DNA from: Comamonadaceae bacterium
Lineage (GTDB): Bacteria > Pseudomonadota > Gammaproteobacteria > Burkholderiales > Burkholderiaceae_C
Assembly: GCA_027490555.1 (NCBI GenBank)
Contig: JAIXXW010000212.1
Location: 1-6,156 of the forward strand
DNA: 6,156 nt
Reading direction: 5' to 3'
A program made the translations under genes and the position numbers. Below, one piece after another: positions 1 to 6,028 of the stretch (within the stretch, counting starts at the first letter, position 1; each line of letters starts with the position of its first letter). The notes beneath the pieces are model-generated. The model searched no databases. It worked only from the letters and a program-made list of their open reading frames with translations, and had not been told where the DNA came from.

Positions 1-416
1 TGCAGCGTGGGGTAAGGCGAGCGGTTGGTGAAGTTGCCGATGTCGTCCGGCTCGGTGTCGGCAAACTGGAACTGCGGGTGGAAACTCGCGACCTGGAACA
101 CGCCTTCCATGTCGAGCTCTTGCAGCACCCCATCGGCCTCGTCCAGAAAGTCGTTGAACTCCAAAAAGTCTTGCAGCATCTGCGGCACGATCAAGAGCAC
201 GGTCTCGCGTTCTTCGGCGGGCATGGCGGCCAGCGCCTGCAACTGCTCGATCAGCTCATCGCGCAGGCCTTCCATGCCTTTGGCTTGGCTCACCACGTAA
301 TGGATCTGGCCCTTGACGTGCGGGGCTTTGGCAAAGGGGCACAGGTTCAGGCCGATCACGGCGCGTTCGAGCCAGCGCACGGTGTCGGCGATTTCGGGGC
401 AGTTCATGTCGGTCAT
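1..416 (-). CDS. DUF1415 family protein, C-terminus cut by window edge
   Basis: This is the first 138 residues of a protein recognised as the DUF1415 family, whose function is unknown. The family wording is clear: RWLERAVIGLNLCPFAKA at about residues 14-31 with a cysteine at 26, HVKGQIHYVVS at 33-43, a helical middle with LLIVPQ and FNDFLD, then ASFHPQFQFA at 110-119 and NRSPYPTL at 131-138. The missing part is probably about 50 residues, because family members run to roughly 180-200. I chose the ATG at 416 because it overlaps the TGA of the upstream transporter gene (ATGA), which suggests translational coupling. There is no clear Shine-Dalgarno, and a second ATG at 407 is possible. No signal peptide or membrane segment is visible, so it is probably cytoplasmic. 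A redox or metal role for the conserved cysteine would be speculation. Confidence 0.88.
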   Translation of the reverse strand, partial: MTDMNCPEIADTVRWLERAVIGLNLCPFAKAPHVKGQIHYVVSQAKGMEGLRDELIEQLQALAAMPAEERETVLLIVPQMLQDFLEFNDFLDEADGVLQELDMEGVFQVASFHPQFQFADTEPDDIGNFTNRSPYPTL

Positions 417-1615
417 GGACGCGATTGTGCCTGCGGGTGCAAGCGCCCAGCCGCCCAGGCCAGCACCGCCCCCACCCCACAGCAGCCCAGCGTGACCAGT
501 GGGGTCAGGTGCCAGCCGCCCGCATGCGCGGCCACCGCCGCCACCGCCGGTGGCCCTATGAACTGGCCCAGGGCCGAGAGTTGCTGCACCCAGCCCACGG
601 TGGTGGCCACCTGCTGCTCACCCGGGGCCAGGCGCACCGCCAAACTGAACAGCGTGCCCGGCACCAAACCGCCCATGCCCGAAAACAGCAGCACCCCGAC
701 AAAGCGCAGCCAGGGATGGGCTTCGGTGAAAGGCGCAAAGGCCACGGTGCTGCCCAGCGCCATCGCGCCAAAGCCCAGCCACAAGGTGGCGCGCGGGGCC
801 AAGCCGCGTTGCAAAAGACGGCCCGAGGCCATGTTGCCCACGATGTTGGCGGCTGCCGCCAGGGCCGTGAGCAGGCCCAGCTGCAGACCACTGAGGCCAG
901 CGGCGGTGTAGATCGACGGCAAAAAACCCACCACCGACAGCCACTGACCGGAGTACATGCCAAAGGTGAGCGCCACCAGCCAGGGGCCCGGTGCGCTCAA
1001 GGTGCTGCGCAGGCGCGGCCCGGCAGCGCGTGCGGCCTGTGCCGCGTGCGCCACCTGGTCGGCGGGCACGCTGCGCCACACCGCCAGGGCCATGAGCAGG
1101 GAGACGGCCGCAAACAACCACCACCATGCCGCCCAGCCCCAGGCGGGGATGAACAACGGCCCGGCCAGCAAGGCCAGCGCCGTGCCGGTGGGCATGTAAG
1201 CGCCCCACACACCTAGCATGCCCGGCAGCTGCGCGGGGGGCACCAGGCGGCGGATCAAAGCCGGTGCAGGCAGTGCCACCAGCAAAAAGCCCAGACCTTC
1301 GATGGCCCGCAGGGCCAGCAAGGCGGGCACCGAGGTGGCGAAGCCGCCCAAGCCACTGGCCAGTGCCAGCAAGCACAGGCCGCGCAGCATGCTGCGCTGA
1401 AGGCCCGCGCCGTCGGCCCACAGACCCATGAACACCGCCAGGCCCATGCCCGCCAGTTGCACCATGGACAACAGGAATCCGGACTGCAGCAGCGTCAGCC
1501 CCAGCTCGGCCTGCAGGGCAGGCAAGGCGGGCGGGAGCTTGCCCACCTGCAAGGCCGCCACGCCACCGGCCAGGACCACAAGCCAGGCGGCACGCTGAGC
1601 CGGCAGCAGACTCAC
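413..1615 (-). CDS. Major facilitator superfamily transporter, 12 predicted helices
   Basis: This is a 400-residue inner-membrane protein with the two-times-six helix layout of the MFS. Hydrophobic segments lie at roughly 10-24, 42-63, 76-94, 97-118, 132-155 and 160-180. A polar, Arg/Ala-rich central loop follows at 181-208, then segments at about 211-233, 244-263, 276-296, 303-327, 337-360 and 371-390. A weak form of the loop 2-3 motif A is visible (G64, D68, G71, R74), with a counterpart around GNMASGR in the second half. The overall look resembles the CynX/NimT-like group, but the substrate cannot be read from the sequence. The start is a GTG at 1615 overlapping the dgt TGA (GTGA), with no good Shine-Dalgarno, so translation is probably coupled to dgt. 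The stop overlaps the start of the DUF1415 gene. Membership in the MFS is secure; any substrate is open. Confidence 0.9.
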   Translation of the reverse strand: MSLLPAQRAAWLVVLAGGVAALQVGKLPPALPALQAELGLTLLQSGFLLSMVQLAGMGLAVFMGLWADGAGLQRSMLRGLCLLALASGLGGFATSVPALLALRAIEGLGFLLVALPAPALIRRLVPPAQLPGMLGVWGAYMPTGTALALLAGPLFIPAWGWAAWWWLFAAVSLLMALAVWRSVPADQVAHAAQAARAAGPRLRSTLSAPGPWLVALTFGMYSGQWLSVVGFLPSIYTAAGLSGLQLGLLTALAAAANIVGNMASGRLLQRGLAPRATLWLGFGAMALGSTVAFAPFTEAHPWLRFVGVLLFSGMGGLVPGTLFSLAVRLAPGEQQVATTVGWVQQLSALGQFIGPPAVAAVAAHAGGWHLTPLVTLGCCGVGAVLAWAAGRLHPQAQSRP

Positions 1616-2793
1616 AGCAGCTTGCGCCCTGTCAAACGTTCGTGCTCGCGCAGGGCAAAGCGGTCGGTCATGCCGGCGATGTAGTCGGCCACCGAGCGGT
1701 GCAGGTCGTCGCTGGCGGCAAAGTCGGAGGGCATCTCGGCCGGTTGTGCCACATAGGCGGCAAACAGCTCGTGCACCACCTGCTGGGCCTGCCGGGTGGT
1801 TTGCATGACCTGGGGGTGGCGGTACAGCTGCGCGAACAAAAACTTTTTCAGCTCGGCGCTGCGCGACTTCATCTGGGGGCTGAACGACACCAGCGGGCCT
1901 GCCTGGCGGGCTTGTGCCAAGGTGCGCACGCCCGCCTGGGCCACGGCCTGGCGGGTGGTGTCGATCACGTCATAGACCTGGTCGCTGAGCATGCGGCGGA
2001 TGGTCTCGTACAGCAGGCGGCGCGGTTTGTCGGTCAAGCCCGGGTGCTCGGCCAGGGTCTGCTGGTGGTAGTGCGCAAACAGCTCCACCTGCAGCAGCTG
2101 GTCGGTGCTGATCAGGCCCGAACGCACGCCGTCGTCGATGTCGTGCGCGTTGTAGGCGATGGCATCGGCCAGGTTGCACAGCTGCGCCTCCAGGCTGGGT
2201 TGGCTGCGCTCGATGAAGCGCCGCCCCACCCCGCCAGGCTCGGTCAGCTCCAGCCGCTCGGCATTGGCCCGCGAGCAGTGCTTGAGCACGCCTTCACGGG
2301 TTTCAAAGCTCAGGTTCAGTCCGTCGAAGGCCGGGTAACGCTCTTCGAGTTGGTCGACCACGCGCAGGCTTTGCAGGTTGTGCTCAAAGCCGCCGTGCCC
2401 GGCCATGCAGTCGTTCAGCGCGTCCTGCCCGGCGTGTCCGAAGGGCGTGTGGCCCAGGTCGTGCGCCAGCGCCACGGCCTCCACCAGGTCTTCGTTCAGG
2501 CCCAACGCCCGGGCGATCGAGCGACCCAGCTGCGCCACTTCGAGCGAATGCGTCAGGCGCGTGCGGAACAGGTCACCTTCGTGGTTCAGAAAGACCTGCG
2601 TTTTGTAGACCAAGCGCCGAAAGGCGGTGGAGTGCACGATGCGGTCGCGGTCGCGCTGGTAAGCATTGCGCGTGGGCGCTGGGGGCTCGGGGTGGCGACG
2701 GCCCCGGCTGTGGGCCGGGTCGCAGGCCAGGCCCGCCAAACTGGCCTGAGCTTGGCTGGCACCCACCGACAAATCCAGGGACTCGGCGTACAT
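1612..2793 (-). CDS. dgt: dGTPase-family HD phosphohydrolase (dNTP triphosphohydrolase)
   Basis: This is a 393-residue cytoplasmic enzyme of the deoxyguanosinetriphosphate triphosphohydrolase family. Members hydrolyse dNTPs to deoxynucleoside and triphosphate. The short bacterial 'dGTPase-like' type seen here may not be dGTP-specific. The family opening RDRDRIVHSTAFRRL lies at 47-61. The HD metal site is complete: H82 (LTHSLEVAQ), H111-D112 (ALAHDLGHTPFGH) and D210 (NLADAIAYNAHDIDD). GGFEHNLQSLR lies at 134-144. The C-terminal half is helical and ends in the usual FALREHERLTGRKLL. The ATG at 2793 lies 5 bases after the aroB TGA and gives the normal family length and N-terminus. The same frame stays open upstream to 3399, but that extension reads as Arg/Gly-rich nonsense inside aroB. 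It is probably translated from the aroB transcript. Confidence 0.95.
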   Translation of the reverse strand: MYAESLDLSVGASQAQASLAGLACDPAHSRGRRHPEPPAPTRNAYQRDRDRIVHSTAFRRLVYKTQVFLNHEGDLFRTRLTHSLEVAQLGRSIARALGLNEDLVEAVALAHDLGHTPFGHAGQDALNDCMAGHGGFEHNLQSLRVVDQLEERYPAFDGLNLSFETREGVLKHCSRANAERLELTEPGGVGRRFIERSQPSLEAQLCNLADAIAYNAHDIDDGVRSGLISTDQLLQVELFAHYHQQTLAEHPGLTDKPRRLLYETIRRMLSDQVYDVIDTTRQAVAQAGVRTLAQARQAGPLVSFSPQMKSRSAELKKFLFAQLYRHPQVMQTTRQAQQVVHELFAAYVAQPAEMPSDFAASDDLHRSVADYIAGMTDRFALREHERLTGRKLL

Positions 2794-2798
2794 GCTCT

Positions 2799-3911
2799 TC
2801 AGGCGCAGCAGGCCTGGATCACCTCGCGCACCAGCGCATCGGGCGCGCCAGCCACCTTGGCCTGGCCCGGGCCATCGATCAGCACGAACTGGATGTCGCC
2901 CGCGACGGCTTTTTTGTCCAGGCGCATGTGCGCGATGTAGTGGCCCGCGTTGTCGGCTGCATCGATGACGGGGCCGCGCACCGGCAAACCCGCCCGCGCG
3001 ATCAAGGCCCGCAGGCGCGCCACCAAAGCGGCATCGACCAGTCCCAAGCGCTGCGACAGCTCTGCGGCCATGACCATGCCGCAGCCCACGGCTTCGCCAT
3101 GCAACCAGACCCCAAAGCCCAGACCGGCTTCGATGGCATGGCCAAAGGTGTGGCCAAAGTTCAAGATGGCCCGCAGACCGGCTTCGCGCTCGTCCTGCCC
3201 CACCACCCAGGCCTTGATCTCGCAGCTGCGCTGCACGGCATGCGCCAGCGCCGCAGGGTCTTGCGCCATGAGGGCGTCGATGTTGGCCTCGATCCAGTCC
3301 AGGAAGGCCATGTCGGCGATCGGGCCGTACTTGATGACTTCGGCCAGGCCCGCGCTCAGCTCGCGCGGGGGCAAGGTGGCCAAGGTGTCCAGGTCGCACA
3401 CCACACGCACCGGCTGGTAGAACGCGCCGATCATGTTTTTGCCCAGCGGATGGTTGATGGCGGTTTTGCCGCCCACCGAGGAATCGACCTGGGCCAGCAA
3501 GGTGGTCGGCACCTGCACAAAAGGCACGCCACGCATGAAGCTGGCCGCGGCAAAGCCGGTCATGTCGCCGACCACGCCGCCACCCAGGGCGAACAGCACC
3601 GTCTTGCGGTCACAGCCTTGGCCCAGCAAGGCGTCAAAAATCAGGTTCAGGGTGGGCCAGTCCTTGTGCGCCTCGCCATCGGGCAGCACCACGGTGCGCA
3701 CCTGCCGGTAATGCGGCGCGATGGCGCTGCGCAAGGCGGCTTCGTACAGCGGGGCGATGGTGGTGTTGGTCACGATCATGGCCGTCTGCGCTCGGGGCAG
3801 GCCGGCCCAGGTGTCAGAGCGGCGCAACAGCCCTGGGCCGATGTGGATGTCGTAACTGCGGTCGCCCAGCGCGATGGCGACCGGGTGGAAGGAAGGTGTG
3901 GGCTCGGACAT
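2799..3911 (-). CDS. aroB: 3-dehydroquinate synthase
   Basis: AroB converts 3-deoxy-D-arabino-heptulosonate 7-phosphate (DAHP) to 3-dehydroquinate, the second step of the shikimate pathway, in the cytoplasm with NAD and a divalent metal. The 370-residue protein has the normal family length. Numbered from the ATG, the NAD-binding half shows DGEAHKDW (from 78), GGGVVGD (110-116), PTTLLAQVDSSVGGKTAIN (135-153) and LGKN (156-159). The metal ligands are present: E191 in GLAEVIKYG, H254 in NFGHTFGH and H271 in LHGEAVG. I chose the ATG at 3911. A TTG at 3920 is in frame and would add three residues, but it is a weaker codon and lies in a hairpin loop. The upstream GGGGG could act as a poor Shine-Dalgarno. 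The gene lies 32 bases after aroK, which encodes a later enzyme of the same pathway. All catalytic residues I can check are intact. Confidence 0.97.
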   Translation of the reverse strand: MSEPTPSFHPVAIALGDRSYDIHIGPGLLRRSDTWAGLPRAQTAMIVTNTTIAPLYEAALRSAIAPHYRQVRTVVLPDGEAHKDWPTLNLIFDALLGQGCDRKTVLFALGGGVVGDMTGFAAASFMRGVPFVQVPTTLLAQVDSSVGGKTAINHPLGKNMIGAFYQPVRVVCDLDTLATLPPRELSAGLAEVIKYGPIADMAFLDWIEANIDALMAQDPAALAHAVQRSCEIKAWVVGQDEREAGLRAILNFGHTFGHAIEAGLGFGVWLHGEAVGCGMVMAAELSQRLGLVDAALVARLRALIARAGLPVRGPVIDAADNAGHYIAHMRLDKKAVAGDIQFVLIDGPGQAKVAGAPDALVREVIQACCA

Positions 3912-3931
3912 AGCCCCCAAGTGTAGGGGCT
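3912..3931 (-). promoter_or_regulatory. Hairpin abutting the aroB start codon
   Basis: Read on the minus strand, AGCCCC (3931-3926) and GGGGCT (3917-3912) form a perfect 6-bp GC-rich stem with an 8-base loop. The ATG of aroB begins on the next base. The only G-rich stretch that could serve as an aroB ribosome binding site is inside the 3' arm, so folding would hide it. There is no U-tract, so it is not an intrinsic terminator. A regulatory role is inferred; only the inverted repeat is seen. Confidence 0.35.
3920..3925 (-). promoter_or_regulatory. Possible -10 element upstream of aroB
   Basis: On the minus strand this reads TACACT, matching four of six bases of the sigma-70 -10 consensus, with 8 bases before the aroB ATG. 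A transcript from it would be leaderless or nearly so. A -35 box is poor: CTGAGC, 16 bases upstream, matches TTGACA at three positions. The same TACACT, within a shared 9-mer, precedes aroK. This is a weak candidate. Confidence 0.25.
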
Positions 3932-3943
3932 TTGGCGCTGGGC

Positions 3944-4552
3944 TCAGGACTTGGCGGGGGACGCTGCGGGCTCGGCGGCCGGTGTGCGGGCGGTGCAGTG
4001 GCCAGACAGTTCCAGCTGCATCACGATCATGTTGACCAGGGTGGCCACCGAAGGCCTGCCGGTCTCCATCACAAAGTGGGCCGTCTGCCGGTACAGCGGG
4101 TCGCGCAGGGCATACAGATCGCGCAGGCGCTGCAAGGGGTCATCGACCTGCAACAGGGGGCGGGCGCTGTCGTGGCGCACGCGCCGAAACACATCCTCAG
4201 GGGTCGAGCGCAGGTAGATGACCTGACCGCGATCGTGCAGGTGCTGGCGGTTGGCCTCACGCAGCACGGCACCGCCCCCGGTCGAGATCACGCCCTGGTG
4301 CTGCGCGCTCAGCTCATCCAGCACCTGCTGCTCGATGTCGCGAAAACGGTCTTCGCCCTCGCGCGCAAAAAACTCCCGGATCGAGCAGCCCAGGCGCTGT
4401 TCGATCACCTGGTCGGAATCCACAAAAGGCAGGCCCAGGCGGCGGGCCAATTGCCTGCCAATGGTGGTTTTTCCCGAGCCTGGAAGGCCCACAAAGATGA
4501 TGCGCACGTGTTGTCTCTGGCTGATGGTGTGGGCGCTGGCGCCCCAAGGCAT
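3944..4552 (-). CDS. aroK: Shikimate kinase
   Basis: AroK phosphorylates shikimate with ATP, the fifth step of chorismate synthesis, in the cytoplasm. Numbered from the ATG at 4552 (202 residues), the Walker A loop GLPGSGKT is at 22-29. DSD at 45-47 supplies the Mg and shikimate aspartates. R71 lies in RFRDIE, the shikimate-binding GGG is at 92-94, the lid arginine R131 is in ARPLL, and R150 is in LRDPLY. The core is complete. The start is uncertain. The ATG at 4552 has no Shine-Dalgarno; a TTG at 4558 is also in frame; and a GTG at 4507, with AGAGA 6 bases upstream, would give 187 residues starting six residues before the P-loop, closer to many family members. The last 16 or so residues are an Ala/Pro-rich tail beyond the usual kinase fold. 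The gene follows pilQ and precedes aroB. Confidence 0.95.
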   Translation of the reverse strand: MPWGASAHTISQRQHVRIIFVGLPGSGKTTIGRQLARRLGLPFVDSDQVIEQRLGCSIREFFAREGEDRFRDIEQQVLDELSAQHQGVISTGGGAVLREANRQHLHDRGQVIYLRSTPEDVFRRVRHDSARPLLQVDDPLQRLRDLYALRDPLYRQTAHFVMETGRPSVATLVNMIVMQLELSGHCTARTPAAEPAASPAKS

Positions 4553-4557
4553 GGGCA

Positions 4558-4563
4558 AGTGTA
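4558..4563 (-). promoter_or_regulatory. Possible -10 element upstream of aroK
   Basis: On the minus strand this reads TACACT within CTACACTTG (4564-4556), the same 9-mer found before aroB. It lies 5 bases before the aroK ATG at 4552. If it is a promoter, the start site would fall near or inside that ATG, which would favour the GTG at 4507 as the true start. I see no recognisable -35 box at 16-18 bases, so confidence is low. Confidence 0.22.
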
Positions 4564-4603
4564 GTCGAGCCCACAGCCGCGCAGACCCGCCTGCGGGGTG
4601 CGG

Positions 4604-6028
4604 CTAGGGCGGGCTGGGCGCCGGGGCATCGGCGATGACGCGCGGCGTCAAGAAAATCAGCAACTCGCTGTTGCGCTGCAGCAGGTCCCGGTTCTTGAAC
4701 AACCAACCCAGGCCCGGCAGCTGACCGAGGCCGGGCACCCGGGCCTCGTTGTGGCGATCGGTGTCTTCGTAAATCCCGCCCAGCACCACCGTGCCACCGT
4801 CTTCGACCCTGACCTGGGTTTTGACATGCTTGGTGTTGATCGCAAAGCCTGCCGGGGTGATCTGGCCCACGCTGTCGCGGTTGACGTCCACGTCCAGCAC
4901 CACCGAGCCGTCCGGGGTGATTTGCGGCGTGACTTCGAGTTTCAGATTGGCCTTGCGGAAGGTGATCGACGTGGCGCCACTGGCCGACGCCGTCTGGTAG
5001 GGCAGCTCGGTGCCTTGCTCGATCAGGGCCTTGGTCTGGTCGGCCGTGACCACCCGGGGGCGCGACACCACCTTGCCACGCCCTTCGGCCTCGAGCGCGG
5101 AGATCTCGACATTGATGAAGCGATCGGCCGCCGCATTGAACAGGGACACCGCAAAGCTCGCTGGCGACAGCAGGGTCTGCCCCGCATTGCCAGCCGGCAA
5201 CCTGACCTGGTTGCCCGTGACCACCCCCGGGCCCACGGCGGCATTGGACGCCCCCAAGGCCAGCGTGCCGTCGCGGCCATTCACCTGCAAGGGCATGGCC
5301 AGGCCCGCCCCCAGGCGCACGCCCAACGATTCGCCAAACTGCCTGTCCGCCTCCACGATGCGCGCCTCGATCATGACCTGCCGGATGGGCACATCCAGGC
5401 GCTGCAGCAGCGCCTGCACATGCACCAGGCGCGAGGGCACATCGGACACGAACAACTGGTTGGTGCGCGGGTCAAACAGCACACTGCCGCGCGCACTGAG
5501 CATGCGCCCTGCACTGCCCGCCATGGCCCCGGGCGCACCGCCTTGCAGGCGTTGGGCCAGGTCGCCCGCGCGGGCGTGCTTGAGCTGCACAGACAAGACC
5601 TGCAGGGGGCTGACCAACTCCAGTGCAGCCCGGGATTCCAGCTGCCTTTTTTCGCGCTGCGCCCATTCGTCTTGCGGTGCCACCCACAGGACCCGGCCCT
5701 CCAGCCGGTAGGCCAGGCCTTTGGCGCGCAGGACGATGTCCAGGGCCTGGGGCCAAGGCACCTCGGACAGCCTCACGGTGACCTGACCGTCCACGCCTTC
5801 TGCCGCCACCAGGTTCAAGCCCGAGAAGTCGGCAAACACCTGCAGCAAGGTTTTGAGCGGGACATCCTGGAAATTCAGGCTGATGGGCTGATCGGCCTTG
5901 GGCAGATCGGGCTGGACATGGACCACGGGCATGGCCGCCTGGGCCAGTGCGCTGGGGGCGCTGCTGTGCAGGGACAGCCACAAACAGCACAGCAGATAGG
6001 GTCCATGCTTGTCCTGGGCATGCTTCAT
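4604..6028 (-). CDS. pilQ: PilQ/HofQ-type secretin, short form without AMIN domains
   Basis: This is an outer-membrane secretin that forms the pore for type IV pili or DNA uptake. The 474-residue precursor starts with a signal peptide (basic MKHAQDK, then hydrophobic 11-20, with likely cleavage around 30-32 near ALAQAA). Next comes an STN/N0 domain at about 47-117 (SLNFQDVPLKTLLQVFADFSG, PWPQALDIVLRAKGL), an N1/secretin_N domain at about 143-212 (SVLFDPRTNQLFVSD) and the secretin barrel at about 215-466. The barrel contains the family signature GGTVVLGGIYEDT, VPGLGQLPGLGWLF (431-444) and ELLIFLTPRV. Betaproteobacterial PilQ is usually near 700 residues, with one or more AMIN domains before STN; here only about 15-20 residues separate signal peptide and STN. 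The size fits HofQ/ComE-like secretins. An in-frame TGA at 6076-6074 closes the frame upstream, so no AMIN part is missed. The start overlaps the pilP stop (ATGA). The paired cysteines 14-15 do not form a lipobox. Confidence 0.93.
   Translation of the reverse strand: MKHAQDKHGPYLLCCLWLSLHSSAPSALAQAAMPVVHVQPDLPKADQPISLNFQDVPLKTLLQVFADFSGLNLVAAEGVDGQVTVRLSEVPWPQALDIVLRAKGLAYRLEGRVLWVAPQDEWAQREKRQLESRAALELVSPLQVLSVQLKHARAGDLAQRLQGGAPGAMAGSAGRMLSARGSVLFDPRTNQLFVSDVPSRLVHVQALLQRLDVPIRQVMIEARIVEADRQFGESLGVRLGAGLAMPLQVNGRDGTLALGASNAAVGPGVVTGNQVRLPAGNAGQTLLSPASFAVSLFNAAADRFINVEISALEAEGRGKVVSRPRVVTADQTKALIEQGTELPYQTASASGATSITFRKANLKLEVTPQITPDGSVVLDVDVNRDSVGQITPAGFAINTKHVKTQVRVEDGGTVVLGGIYEDTDRHNEARVPGLGQLPGLGWLFKNRDLLQRNSELLIFLTPRVIADAPAPSPP

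Noticed and set aside
531..554. Two direct copies of gccaccgcc followed by ggtggc, a small repeat and hairpin
   Set aside because: It encodes an Ala/Val-rich helix near the C-terminus of the transporter, and GC-rich codon bias explains it.
1642..2940. Plus-strand open frame of 432 codons opposite dgt and the end of aroB
   Set aside because: It crosses two real genes on the other strand, has no family wording, and follows the antisense pattern expected from G/C-ending codons.
2794..3399. A 202-residue N-terminal extension of Dgt, possibly a fusion protein
   Set aside because: The extension lies wholly within aroB in another frame, is Arg/Gly-rich without domains, and the ATG at 2793 gives normal Dgt length and N-terminus.
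2928..3926. Plus-strand open frame of 332 codons opposite aroB
   Set aside because: It covers almost exactly the aroB gene in antisense. The composition is His/Gln/Gly-rich and the opposite strand has complete catalytic motifs.
4586..4597. CCCG/CGGG inverted repeat just after the pilQ stop as a terminator
   Set aside because: The stem is only 4 bp with a 4-base loop and no T-tract follows on the minus strand. It is too weak to call in DNA this GC-rich.
6014..6028. PilQ as a lipoprotein because of Cys-Cys in the signal region
   Set aside because: The cysteines at 14-15 are preceded by Leu-Leu, without the small residue required before a lipobox cysteine. They sit inside the hydrophobic core, and an ordinary signal peptidase site follows at about 30-32.
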